This document shows, in pieces, positions 18,612-27,829 of a stretch of DNA of 64,000 bases. Positions within the stretch are counted from its first letter, which is position 1. Each line of letters begins with the position of its first letter. The position numbers and the translations under genes are program-made. The stretch covers positions 1-64,000 of the forward strand of contig JAJRTF010000023.1 of NCBI GenBank assembly GCA_021545585.1. The letters are read 5' to 3'. This DNA is from Zetaproteobacteria bacterium. Lineage in GTDB: Bacteria; Pseudomonadota; Zetaproteobacteria; Mariprofundales; Mariprofundaceae. Under the pieces are notes generated by a model. That model was not told the origin of the DNA and ran no database searches. It saw only the letters and a program-made list of their open reading frames with translations.

Positions 18612-19391
18612 ATGAAACGTGTGATTAGTACTATGGGTTTTGTGGCAATTGCTGCATGGTTTGCAGTGCCGACTGCCGCAACTGCCGCTGAGGAAAGCAT
18701 CGGCAATATTGTAAATGGCCGCATCATTTATCAGAACGGTAAGGGTGACGATGTACCTGCTTGCGCCGGCTGTCATCAGGTGGATGGTCTGGGCAACGAT
18801 GAAGTGGGCTCGCCGCGTCTGGCTTATCAGGTAGACAGCTATATCTTGAAGCAGTTGCAGGATTTTGCGGAAGACAAGCGTACTGACGATACCATGTATC
18901 AGATGAACGATATCGCCAAGGCCTTGACCTTGCAGGAGAAAAAGGATCTGGCCGCTTATGTCCACACCCTGAAGACTCCGTATATCGGTTCCAACCTCGA
19001 CCAGTTGCGTCGCGATGGTGCTGATGTTGGTGATCCACACCTGGGCAAGATGATTGCCGAGTACGGCGCACCTGATCATGGTGTTCCGGCTTGTAAGAGC
19101 TGCCATGGCTTCCATGGTCGTTCAGCCGGTCGTATGTATCCGGCGATTGGTGGTCAGAACTATGTATATCTGAAACATGAACTGGAATCATTCCGCAACG
19201 GCGCCAATACCTCTGCCGCTGATATTGCTTCCGGTGATAAGGAAGATAATGCACGTACCAACGACTATATGGCCCAGATGCGTGCCGTAGCCAGGAACCT
19301 GACGGATGAGGATATTGCCAATGTGGCAGCATTCCTGACGCTGGCTCGTCCGACAACGCCGGGTAACCCGCGTTCGCCAAGTCGTCATTAA
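18612..19391 (+). CDS. Diheme cytochrome c4-like protein
   Basis: Signal peptide; two CxxCH motifs (CAGCH, CKSCH) with repeated domain organisation. Confidence 0.82.
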   Translation: MKRVISTMGFVAIAAWFAVPTAATAAEESIGNIVNGRIIYQNGKGDDVPACAGCHQVDGLGNDEVGSPRLAYQVDSYILKQLQDFAEDKRTDDTMYQMNDIAKALTLQEKKDLAAYVHTLKTPYIGSNLDQLRRDGADVGDPHLGKMIAEYGAPDHGVPACKSCHGFHGRSAGRMYPAIGGQNYVYLKHELESFRNGANTSAADIASGDKEDNARTNDYMAQMRAVARNLTDEDIANVAAFLTLARPTTPGNPRSPSRH

Positions 19392-19414
19392 GTAGCAAGG
19401 TAAAACTCTAATCG

Positions 19415-19447
19415 AAAGCGGGAAGCCAAGGCTTCCCGCTTTTTTTA
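19415..19447 (+). terminator. Rho-independent terminator
   Basis: agcgggaagccaaggcttcccgctttttttat. Confidence 0.9.
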
Positions 19448-19543
19448 TGTTCCGCAGGCTATCCTTTGCGGCTGGCTTGGCGTAAGTTTCCGCATGCCTA
19501 TAGAGTCACGGCCATGTAATATAACGTATATCATGATAAGAGG

Positions 19544-19867
19544 TTGATAATGAAAACCTGTCCAGATTGTGGAGCTGAGTTCTCCACGTCCGTTGAAAAG
19601 AAGTCCCGATTCTGCCCTGACTGCGGCAAACAGAGGATTGAGAAGACATGGAAACGTCAGATGCGCGTGTATGGCATGCTCATACTTGGAGGCATGGCTC
19701 TGATTCTTATTGACTATATGCAGTTTAAAGGCGGGGACGTCGCCATTCAGCAGGCTTCACCTCTGCTGCTTGCATCCCTGGTGCTTGGAGGTCTTGGCCT
19801 GATGGGCGGATTGTTCGGCTTTTCCCTGGCACTGTTCTTTTCCATGTGGCATAAAAAACGGCATTGA
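19544..19867 (+). CDS. Zinc-ribbon membrane protein
   Basis: CPDCGAEFSTSVEKKSRFCPDCGKQ zinc ribbon followed by two TM helices; the last ATG of the ORF is at 19550. Confidence 0.65.
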   Translation: MIMKTCPDCGAEFSTSVEKKSRFCPDCGKQRIEKTWKRQMRVYGMLILGGMALILIDYMQFKGGDVAIQQASPLLLASLVLGGLGLMGGLFGFSLALFFSMWHKKRH

Positions 19868-19982
19868 TTCGTGCGGCTTCATGACCCGGATGCCAGCATT
19901 TACAAGCATTCACAGACATGCAAAAGTTTTCCGTTTAACGGGGGTTAAATAAAGCCAGAGTGTGGTGGCCTGTTCAGCGGCC

Positions 19983-21398
19983 TTACTTCTCCGGTAGCTG
20001 TGGGTGCTTTCTGACCTTGAGTACAACGCCTCCGGGTAACAGGGCGATGGTTTCCAGTTCATCACTCAGTGCCGCCGCATTACGGGCAAGGGCGTGCATG
20101 GCGGGTAACTTCGGATCAAAGGCGAAATGGGTCAGCCCTGCAATATTCGTCTTGAACAATTCAGTATCTTCCATGGCGGGTGGCAGAGGCAGGACATCCC
20201 GCTTAGTGGCCAGAAGTGTGCGTGCCGGCCACTGGCTGGCGGCAACAAATTCCCTGTTAGTATCGGCGGCTTCGCGCTCCAGCACGGAAATAACGATGTC
20301 GGTATCATTTTTCAAATGTTGCTTGCTGATGCTTCCCAGAGCCCGGGTATTCAACATCGAGACCGTGGCAATCAAAACCACCATGACCAGCAACAGGCCG
20401 CGCTGACCAGCCAGTCCGCGCCAGCCGTAGCGTTCATTTACTTCAATGAGCAGTGGCAGCCCCAAGTATAATGTCGTTGCCCAGGCTATCAGTGTCCATG
20501 CGTGGTCGGCATGCAGGCTGCCAATCAGACTGGCGGCAATAAACATCAGTGTCAGGCTGTCCATATTCCTGCGGTACAGATGCATGCCGACAGCAATGAG
20601 CAATACATCGGCAATGATCAGGCCTATGCCCCAGGCCGGTTCGTGCAATAGCGGAGAGCCCAGGATGCTGTCTGCAAGAATGGTAAGCGGATTGCCGGCA
20701 GCTACATCCATACCGTTCCAGCCCCAGCGGACAAAGACCATTAAGGCAGTAACAATGGCAATGCCGATCATCAGGCGCGTGCCCTTCTTTTTCTGTTCCC
20801 TGTCGCGCAGCCATTGCCAGCCGAGTACCAGTGGAATTGCCAGACCCATCGGATGCATACTCACGGCCATACCGGTAATTAGCAGCAATAGAAAATACCA
20901 GCTGGGCATCAAGGTTCCGCTTTCATGAATAGCATCATTCAGCCACCCGGCCATGGCGAGGCAGAATAGCATGAACACGCCGGCGCCGATGGCATCGGTC
21001 TGCATCAGGGTGATCGGTGCAAGCAGCAGCAGAGCAGTAGCCATCATGGATGGCTCACCGCCAAACTTCCGTTCACCCCAGCGGTACAGCAGCAGGGCGG
21101 TGCCGAGCAGGGTGAACAGGGTATATACCTTGTCTGCCGGCAGGCTGCCGGCCCAGTACAGATCGAGTGGAACAAAAAAGATAGCGCGTAGATCCGGCAC
21201 GCCAAACAGGGCAACCGGGCTGGCGATCTGATGAATGATCGACCAGTTAATCAACAGATCGATAGCGGCTGCTTCTTCAATGCCGTAACTGTCATAGCGG
21301 AATAGCGTCATAAATGCCCATGCCAGCGCCACCATGCCGATGAGGCCGAGATATCTGGGTTGGAATGCTTCCTGTGCTTTGGACAACATGGATGACAT
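19983..21398 (-). CDS. Polytopic membrane protein, glycosyltransferase-like (PMT/ArnT-type)
   Basis: About 470 aa, multiple TM segments, DSYGIEEAAAIDLL near the N-terminus as in GT-C proteins; start chosen at MSSMLSK. Confidence 0.5.
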   Translation of the reverse strand: MSSMLSKAQEAFQPRYLGLIGMVALAWAFMTLFRYDSYGIEEAAAIDLLINWSIIHQIASPVALFGVPDLRAIFFVPLDLYWAGSLPADKVYTLFTLLGTALLLYRWGERKFGGEPSMMATALLLLAPITLMQTDAIGAGVFMLFCLAMAGWLNDAIHESGTLMPSWYFLLLLITGMAVSMHPMGLAIPLVLGWQWLRDREQKKKGTRLMIGIAIVTALMVFVRWGWNGMDVAAGNPLTILADSILGSPLLHEPAWGIGLIIADVLLIAVGMHLYRRNMDSLTLMFIAASLIGSLHADHAWTLIAWATTLYLGLPLLIEVNERYGWRGLAGQRGLLLVMVVLIATVSMLNTRALGSISKQHLKNDTDIVISVLEREAADTNREFVAASQWPARTLLATKRDVLPLPPAMEDTELFKTNIAGLTHFAFDPKLPAMHALARNAAALSDELETIALLPGGVVLKVRKHPQLPEK

Positions 21399-21558
21399 GT
21401 TTGCGCTCCTCGAATAAGCCTTGTCTCTGGATAAGGACGGGATTGTAGCGGGGAAGCGGATGTGAGCAATGGCGGACAATGATTGTGGGTGCGTCTGACC
21501 GCGAAGAGCTGAAGGGTGTTGACAGGGTTAAAAGATATATTTAAGTTCCGCCTTTTGG

Positions 21559-21581
21559 AAGATTTATTCAGAATAAATCTT
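21559..21581. promoter_or_regulatory. 23-bp perfect palindrome, candidate NsrR-type operator
   Basis: AAGATTTATTC-A-GAATAAATCTT, 11-1-11 geometry, 15 bp upstream of the ATG of the diheme cytochrome gene at 21597. Confidence 0.65.
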
Positions 21582-21596
21582 TAAGGAGGGGAGACT

Positions 21597-22295
21597 ATGG
21601 CAAACTATTTATTGATACCGTTACTCCTTCTGACCTTATCCGCTCTGTCTCCTGCAATGGCCGCGGCGGATGGCAGCAACATTCTGCAACAGCAATGTGC
21701 GTCCTGCCACAACCTGACAGGGCCTGCGGCGACAAAGCTGGCTTCCCTGTGGCAGCGCAAGGGGCCTGATCTCTTTTATGCCGGTAATAAATATAATCAG
21801 ACCTGGGTCGAGGTATGGCTGCAACAGCCCGGGCGTATCCGTCCGACCGGCATGTTTTACATGGATCATATCAAAGCCGGCCCGAAGCGGGATATGGTGG
21901 ATCAATCCACGCTGTCAGAGCACATGAAACTGGACGCTGCCGATGCCAGGGCTGTGGCAAAGGCGCTGGCCACGATGAAAGCCAACAGCGCTCTGATCAA
22001 GGATGAAAAACATGACCCGGACATGGCGCCGGGTCCGCTGGGCGAAATGATGTTCGATAAAATTTACGGTTGTATGGCCTGCCACCAGATCGAACCGGGT
22101 TATGGCGGTATCACCGGCCCTGAAATCTATACGGCCGGCAAGCGCTTAACGCCTGAATTCATGCTCAGTTATATCCGCAGCCCGCAGGCATGGGATCCGA
22201 AAATATGGATGCCGAACAAACATGTACCCGATACCAACAGACAAAAACTGGTTAATTACATCGTCGAGCTGTCAAAGGAGAACTTCAATGAATAA
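21597..22295 (+). CDS. Diheme c-type cytochrome, NcgB-like (copy 1)
   Basis: Signal peptide; CASCH and CMACH; shares FYAGNK..., GCM/LxCH.IEPGYGG and WDPKIWMPN with the CDS at 26067. Confidence 0.78.
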   Translation: MANYLLIPLLLLTLSALSPAMAAADGSNILQQQCASCHNLTGPAATKLASLWQRKGPDLFYAGNKYNQTWVEVWLQQPGRIRPTGMFYMDHIKAGPKRDMVDQSTLSEHMKLDAADARAVAKALATMKANSALIKDEKHDPDMAPGPLGEMMFDKIYGCMACHQIEPGYGGITGPEIYTAGKRLTPEFMLSYIRSPQAWDPKIWMPNKHVPDTNRQKLVNYIVELSKENFNE

Positions 22296-22644
22296 ATATT
22301 TGTTGAGTATGACTTTGACATCCCTGTTGCTGCTACCTGCCATATCACAGGCCGAAACAGCTGCCGATAATTACAAAACCTATTGTATGCAGTGCCATGG
22401 CATGCAGGGCAACGGCATGGGCGCAAACATTCAGGATATGTCGGTGCAGCCGCGTGACCATACCGATGCAAAAACCATGAGTGGGCGCACCGATGCCGAG
22501 CTGTTCAAGGTGATCAAGGAGGGAGGTCTGGCCATTAATAAATCTGCCCTGATGCCGCCGTGGGACAGCACCTTTACCGATAACGAGATTCACGATCTCG
22601 TTAAATATCTTCGCAAGCTGTGCAAATGCAAGCATGCAGGTTAG
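22288..22644 (+). CDS. Monoheme c-type cytochrome, NcgC-like (copy 1)
   Basis: MNKYLLSMTLTSLLLLPAISQA signal; YCMQCHGMQGNGMG; paralogous to the CDS at 26797. Confidence 0.8.
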   Translation: MNKYLLSMTLTSLLLLPAISQAETAADNYKTYCMQCHGMQGNGMGANIQDMSVQPRDHTDAKTMSGRTDAELFKVIKEGGLAINKSALMPPWDSTFTDNEIHDLVKYLRKLCKCKHAG

Positions 22645-22738
22645 TGGTCCTTTGAAACAAGTATCACTGAGGATGTCCTGAAGGAATCAGTCCATCCAAA
22701 CGGCTCATGGAAGGGTCTAAACAACAGAGGAAGTAGTA

Positions 22739-23692
22739 ATGAAGCTATTTAAAAAAGGAGTGCTCTCATGTGCGGTTTTCGCCATGCTTGCAGGGGTGGG
22801 TATCCCGGCGGCTTTCGCCAAAACAGTTGAAGTCACCATGACAGCGATGGAAACGGAAGTTGTCATCAATAACAATGGTGACAAATATCCGGCATGGACC
22901 TTTGACGGTGCTATTCCGGGCAAGGTGGTTCGCGTTAAGGTGGGCGATACCGTTGATTTCACCCTGATCAATCCGAAGACCAACAAGAACTCGCATTCGA
23001 TGGACTTCCATGCGGCTGAAGTGCATGTATTAAAAGAGTTTGCACCGGTCAAACCGGGCAATAGCAAACATTTCATCTTTGAAGCCAGACGCGCCGGCGT
23101 ATATATGTATCACTGTGGCGCCAGTGCGATGGTTGAGCATATTGCCCGCGGTATGTACGGCGTGATTCTTGTTGATCCCAAAAGATACACCAAGAAATTC
23201 CCCAAGCCTGACCGCGAATATGTACTGATTCAGTCACAGCTCTTTCCTGCCGGCACTTCTGTAGCCGATTTACTGAAAAATAAGGGCTGGACGAACGCAC
23301 TGATTAACGGCAAACCGTTCAACTACGATCCGGTGCATGATCCAAAGGCATCCGGTTTTATGCTGCAGTCCAGGCCCGGTGAGCGCGTGCGGATTTATTA
23401 TGTAAATGCCAATATCAATATGCCGATTGCGGCGCACCCGATTGCCGGCATCTGGGATCGTGTTTATCCGAATGGTAGCCCGAAGAATGTACTGTACGAC
23501 ATGCAGACATACGGCCTGCCTGTAGCATCAGCTTCAGCCATGGATATCGTTTCTCCCAAGGGAAGAGACACTGCCAATGCGATTGTGGATCACACCATGA
23601 GCGCAGCCCTGCGCGGCGCCATTACCGTGCTGATCAACAGCAAAGCTGCACCGGATGATGCAGGTAAAGGCGACAATATTTTGCCACGCTAA
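22739..23692 (+). CDS. Copper nitrite reductase (NirK/AniA)-like protein, copy 1
   Basis: Two-cupredoxin protein. HSMDFHAA (T1 His, Asp, T2 His), YMYHCGASAMVEHIARGMYG (T2 His, T1 Cys/His/Met), AHPIAGIWDRVY and IVDHTMSAALRGA (T2 His) match NirK ligand motifs. Confidence 0.8.
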   Translation: MKLFKKGVLSCAVFAMLAGVGIPAAFAKTVEVTMTAMETEVVINNNGDKYPAWTFDGAIPGKVVRVKVGDTVDFTLINPKTNKNSHSMDFHAAEVHVLKEFAPVKPGNSKHFIFEARRAGVYMYHCGASAMVEHIARGMYGVILVDPKRYTKKFPKPDREYVLIQSQLFPAGTSVADLLKNKGWTNALINGKPFNYDPVHDPKASGFMLQSRPGERVRIYYVNANINMPIAAHPIAGIWDRVYPNGSPKNVLYDMQTYGLPVASASAMDIVSPKGRDTANAIVDHTMSAALRGAITVLINSKAAPDDAGKGDNILPR

Positions 23693-23712
23693 TTCATTCT
23701 GATAGTAACATC

Positions 23713-23747
23713 GAACAGGGCGGGATGAAAATCTCGCCCTGTTTTTG
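23713..23747 (+). terminator. Terminator between the two NirK-like genes
   Basis: acagggcgggatgaaaatctcgccctgtttttg hairpin. Confidence 0.85.
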
Positions 23748-23844
23748 TGAAGTAAGCAGACATTTTTCAGCGTATACTTGGCAATATCTGCAGTTGTTTG
23801 TTTCCGGCCGAGTGAACGGTCTTTCAAGATAAAGGGAGGTCGCA

Positions 23845-24795
23845 ATGGAGCGATTTAAATCAGGAATGTTTTCATGTGCGGTCATGGCCATGATTATCGG
23901 CGTAGGTGCTCCGGTCGCTGTTGCCAAAACTGTGAAAGTAACGCTGACGGCGATGGAGTCGGATGTCGTGGTTGATCACAGGGGCACAAAGTATGCAGCC
24001 TGGACGTATGATGGCATGATGCCGGGTAAGCTTGTGCGTGCCACGGTAGGCGATGAGATTGATATCACTCTGATTAATCCCAAAACCAACAAGAAATCGC
24101 ACTCGATTGATTTTCATGCTGCCGAAGTGGATATGCTTAACGAATTCGGTTCAGTCAGGCCCGGTCACAACAGGCATTTCGTATTCAGGGCAGGGCATGC
24201 GGGCGTGTATATGTATCACTGCGCTTCCAACCCTCTGGCGCAGCATATCGCGCGCGGTATGTTCGGCGTGATCATTATTGATCCCAAGCGCTATAGCAGA
24301 ACCTATCCCAAACCGGATCGGGAATATGTGCTGGTGCAGTCCCAGTATTTCCCCGATGCTGACAATGTTGTGGATATGGTGGCCAACAGGGGCTGGACGC
24401 ATGCCCTGATTAACGGGAAACCCTTTCACTACGACCCGATTCATAATGGCCGCGCCACCAGGGCGCTGGTGTCCAGGCCCGGCGAGCGGGTACGTATTTT
24501 CTTCGTCAATGCGAATATCAATATGCCCGTTTCATTTCATCCCGTAGCAGGGATCTGGGATAGGGTGTTCGTGAATGGAAATCTCGATAATGTATTGAAA
24601 AATGTCCAGACCTACATGGTTCCCGTTGCCGGCGCGAGCATATTCGACCTTGTATCCCCTCGTGGGCGCAGCACCAATAATGCCCTGATGGATCATACCA
24701 TGAGCGCAGCCATGCGCGGCGCATCAACCCTGCTGATGAACTTTTCAGGCGCTGATCCCAGACTGGGCAGGGGCGAGAATATCCTGCTGCGTTAA
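23845..24795 (+). CDS. Copper nitrite reductase (NirK/AniA)-like protein, copy 2
   Basis: Same fold; ligand motifs HSIDFHAA, YMYHCASNPLAQHIARGMFG, FHPVAGIWDRVF, LMDHTMSAAMRGA all retained. Confidence 0.8.
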   Translation: MERFKSGMFSCAVMAMIIGVGAPVAVAKTVKVTLTAMESDVVVDHRGTKYAAWTYDGMMPGKLVRATVGDEIDITLINPKTNKKSHSIDFHAAEVDMLNEFGSVRPGHNRHFVFRAGHAGVYMYHCASNPLAQHIARGMFGVIIIDPKRYSRTYPKPDREYVLVQSQYFPDADNVVDMVANRGWTHALINGKPFHYDPIHNGRATRALVSRPGERVRIFFVNANINMPVSFHPVAGIWDRVFVNGNLDNVLKNVQTYMVPVAGASIFDLVSPRGRSTNNALMDHTMSAAMRGASTLLMNFSGADPRLGRGENILLR

Positions 24796-24902
24796 TTCAG
24801 GGGTCCGATCAAAGGGGGCGCTGGCCATTCTTTTTGAGTCAGGGAAAGGAGTATGGGCTACATATTGATTAAGATACTTTAATTAATGCTTAACAAAGAC
24901 AA

Positions 24903-24925
24903 AAGATGCCGATAGAATCCATCTA
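24903..24925. promoter_or_regulatory. Candidate NsrR-type operator upstream of the multicopper oxidase gene
   Basis: AAGATG-CCGATAGAATC-CATCTA, 6-11-6 geometry as in the enterobacterial NsrR consensus AAGATGCATTTnAAATGCATCTT. Confidence 0.5.
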
Positions 24926-24995
24926 TTAATGTCCGCTCTGCACATGCAGATGATAAAAAGGCATAATCTTAGGACCCAACACGGAGGTTTAATCA

Positions 24996-26057
24996 ATGAA
25001 AATATCCAAGATCATGATGTCGCTGCTACTGGCATTTACCTGGCTGGTCGCAGCCATGCCGGCCAATGCGGCAAAACACGAATTTAGTATGACGATTGAT
25101 GAAGTAGAACTTCAGGTCGCACCGGACCTGAAATACAAGGTTTTTGGTTTTGACTCCCAGGTGCCCGGACCGCTGCTGCATGTGCATCAGGGCGATGATG
25201 TGACCGTACATGTTACCAACAATACATCACTGGCTCACACCATTCACTGGCATGGCCTGTATCAGCATAATAACTGGCAGAATGACGGCGTGCCGGGCAT
25301 CACTCAGCCCAAGGGCATCCAGCCGGGCGCAACCTACACCTATCACTGGGTAGCCGAGAAACCGGGTACGATGTGGTATCACTGCCATGTGAATGCCAAT
25401 GAGCATACCGGTATCCGCGGTATGTGGGGCCCGATTATTGTTGACCCTGACAAGCCGAGCGCGCTTGAGAAGAAGGTGACCAAGGATGTCATCATGATGC
25501 TGAGCAGTTGGGAATCCGAGGCTGCAGGCAAATACGGCGTAGGCGGCGGGCCAAGGGATAAGCGTGATTATTTCTCGATTAATGGCCGCGCTTTTCCGCT
25601 GACTCAGCCACTGCGTGTCAAACATGGTGATTTTGTGCGCATCCGCTTTATCGGTGCCGGTAATACCATGCATGCCATGCATTCGCACGGCCACGATATG
25701 CTGGTCGGCTTTCTGGACGGGCTGCAGATCAAGGACCCATATTACGTTGATACCCAGCTGATTATCCCCGGTTCGCACAACGATGTGTTTATCGATATGG
25801 ATAACTCTGGCCGCTTCATCTTCCACGATCACATTGATTATCAATCCACCAATAACGGTAAATTTCCCGGTGGTGTTGTAACGGTGATTGAATATGAGGA
25901 CTCTCCCAAGGACGAGTGGTATCCATGGAGTAACATCAATTACAATCCGGACTTTTTCTTCGCCGAATCCATCAAGAAGGGACAGGGCATCTTCGATCAA
26001 CCGGGATTCAGGGGCAAGAAGGCCGCCAGACAGAAGCGTGGCAGTCGCCATAACTAA
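24996..26057 (+). CDS. Two-domain multicopper oxidase, NcgA/blue copper oxidase-like (type C)
   Basis: HTIHWHG and WYHCHVNANEHTGIRGMWG in domain 1; HSHGHD and FHDHIDY (no Cys) in domain 2; about 353 aa with signal peptide. Confidence 0.82.
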   Translation: MKISKIMMSLLLAFTWLVAAMPANAAKHEFSMTIDEVELQVAPDLKYKVFGFDSQVPGPLLHVHQGDDVTVHVTNNTSLAHTIHWHGLYQHNNWQNDGVPGITQPKGIQPGATYTYHWVAEKPGTMWYHCHVNANEHTGIRGMWGPIIVDPDKPSALEKKVTKDVIMMLSSWESEAAGKYGVGGGPRDKRDYFSINGRAFPLTQPLRVKHGDFVRIRFIGAGNTMHAMHSHGHDMLVGFLDGLQIKDPYYVDTQLIIPGSHNDVFIDMDNSGRFIFHDHIDYQSTNNGKFPGGVVTVIEYEDSPKDEWYPWSNINYNPDFFFAESIKKGQGIFDQPGFRGKKAARQKRGSRHN

Positions 26058-26066
26058 GGAGAAAAC

Positions 26067-26810
26067 ATGAAACATTTGATTCTGCTTTCTTTTCTCGCAG
26101 TCGTCATCTCACCAGCACTGGCCAGTGCTGGTGAGGACGGCGGGAAGATACTCCGGGCACAATGCGCCTCGTGTCACGATCTGAAAGGGCCGGCACCGCA
26201 AACCATCCGTGAGCTCTGGAAACGTGATGCGCCTGATCTGTTTTATGCAGGCAATAAATTCCGCCGTGAGTGGCTGGTGCAATGGCTGCAGAAGCCGATA
26301 CGGATTCGTCCTGCCGGTGTGAATTATCTGCGCAACATCAACTCAACGCCGCCAAGCAATCAGAATACGAAGAAGACGGGGCGCAAATATGATGTTCTCT
26401 GGGGTTCCGTAACCAAGCCTTTGAAGCATGTGAAGCTTTCTAGGGCCAAAGCGGAAGCTGTAGCGGATGCCCTGATGGGGCTCAAGCCCCACTATAGCCT
26501 TGTTGCGGGTGTTAAACTGGACGCATCGAAAAAGGTGTCGCTGGACCAGGGCGAGGTGCTGATTGATAAAGTCTATGGCTGCCTGTCATGTCATTTCATT
26601 GAACCGGGCTATGGCGGTTATACGGGCTCTGAGCTTTATACCGCTGGCAAGAGACTGCAGCCGGAGTTTATGCTCAGCTATATCAAGCGCCCCAAGAACT
26701 GGGACCCCAAGATATGGATGCCGAATGGTAATGTTAAACCGGATGATCTGCAGAAGATCGTCAATTATCTGATTCTGCTATCCAAGGAGGATTTCAATGC
26801 GTCTAATTAA
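26067..26810 (+). CDS. Diheme c-type cytochrome, NcgB-like (copy 2)
   Basis: CASCH and CLSCH; conserved segments shared with the CDS at 21597. Confidence 0.78.
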   Translation: MKHLILLSFLAVVISPALASAGEDGGKILRAQCASCHDLKGPAPQTIRELWKRDAPDLFYAGNKFRREWLVQWLQKPIRIRPAGVNYLRNINSTPPSNQNTKKTGRKYDVLWGSVTKPLKHVKLSRAKAEAVADALMGLKPHYSLVAGVKLDASKKVSLDQGEVLIDKVYGCLSCHFIEPGYGGYTGSELYTAGKRLQPEFMLSYIKRPKNWDPKIWMPNGNVKPDDLQKIVNYLILLSKEDFNASN

Positions 26811-27174
26811 ATGCTGTTTTACTATTGTTGCCTTGATGTTCCTTGCATCACCGGGGCTCCATGCGGAAGAGGCATATCTCAACTACAAGAGCTATTGCAT
26901 GCAGTGCCATGGCATGCATGGCAAAGGTGACGGCGTGAATGTGCCGGCGATGAATATCCTGCCGCGTGATCACAGTGATAACAAATACATGATGTCGCGT
27001 ACCAACACCGAGATCTACAAGGTGATTAAATTTGGCGGTCCGGCCATCAATAAATCGGTCAAGATGCCTGCCTGGGGCGACACCTTTACCGATGAGGAGA
27101 TTACGCAGCTCGTCGGGCATATTCGTTCGCTGTGCTGTGAAAAGGAACTTGTCCGTGGTGTGAACTTCAGATAG
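26797..27174 (+). CDS. Monoheme c-type cytochrome, NcgC-like (copy 2)
   Basis: YCMQCHGMHGKGDG; PRDHSDNKYMMSRTNTEIYKVIKFGGPAINKSVKMPAW shared with the CDS at 22288. Confidence 0.8.
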   Translation: MRLIKCCFTIVALMFLASPGLHAEEAYLNYKSYCMQCHGMHGKGDGVNVPAMNILPRDHSDNKYMMSRTNTEIYKVIKFGGPAINKSVKMPAWGDTFTDEEITQLVGHIRSLCCEKELVRGVNFR

Positions 27175-27196
27175 TTCGACACACGTATGCGATCTG

Positions 27197-27246
27197 ATCG
27201 GGGCCGCTGGCTTTGACTGTGATACAGTCCGAGCCGCGGCCCCGAT
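27197..27246 (+). terminator. Long hairpin between convergent cytochrome and nsrR-like genes
   Basis: atcggggccgc...gcggccccgat with inner ggct/agcc and gactgt/acagtc pairing, followed by gctttt. Confidence 0.75.
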
Positions 27247-27324
27247 GCTTTTCACACCCGGTTTGTTGAGGGTTGTTCGCTGTGCCCGGGATTCCGTCCG
27301 AGGGGTGAAATTTTGCGCGGGTGC

Positions 27325-27810
27325 TTAAGCGGCAGACTTTTCCATCCGTGAACGCCCTTTTCTGGCCAACTGGATATTCACATCAAGGATACTGACAATT
27401 TCAGCAGAATGCGAACCCAGCACATCGGCCAGGGTATGGCTGTCAATCACATCATTGAATGCCTTGCGTGCCTGATACAGTACGCGTTTCAAATGACAGG
27501 CAGGGCTGATAGAACAGTTGTTATTTTCCTTGTCGAAGCATTCCAGAAGATTCATATGGGGTTCGGTTTGACGAATCACCGTGCCGATATTGATTTGCTC
27601 CGGCGGGAAGGCCAGGTGCATGCCGCCGGATTTGCCCCGGATGGTGGTGATCCAGCCGTTATGAGAAAGCTGATGCACAACCTTGACCAGATGGTTTCTG
27701 GATATCTGATAGGCATCCGCCAGTTCAGTGATGGTTACACGCCGCTCGGGATGCGAGCCCAGATAAATTAATACGCGTAAAGAGTAATCAGTGTAGGATG
27801 TCAGTTGCAT
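27325..27810 (-). CDS. nsrR: Rrf2-family regulator, NsrR-like
   Basis: MQLTSYTDYSLRVLIYLGSHPERRVTITELADAYQISRNHLVKVVHQLSHNGWITTIRGKSGGMHLAFPPEQINIG and CFDKENNNCSISPACHLKRVL (three Fe-S Cys) fit NsrR. Confidence 0.87.
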   Translation of the reverse strand: MQLTSYTDYSLRVLIYLGSHPERRVTITELADAYQISRNHLVKVVHQLSHNGWITTIRGKSGGMHLAFPPEQINIGTVIRQTEPHMNLLECFDKENNNCSISPACHLKRVLYQARKAFNDVIDSHTLADVLGSHSAEIVSILDVNIQLARKGRSRMEKSAA

Positions 27811-27829
27811 TTCCTAATCATAGATGCGG

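Noticed and set aside
24871-24893. aagatactttaattaatgctta as an NsrR site
   Set aside because: Only the left half resembles the consensus; the AT-rich sequence makes chance similarity likely.
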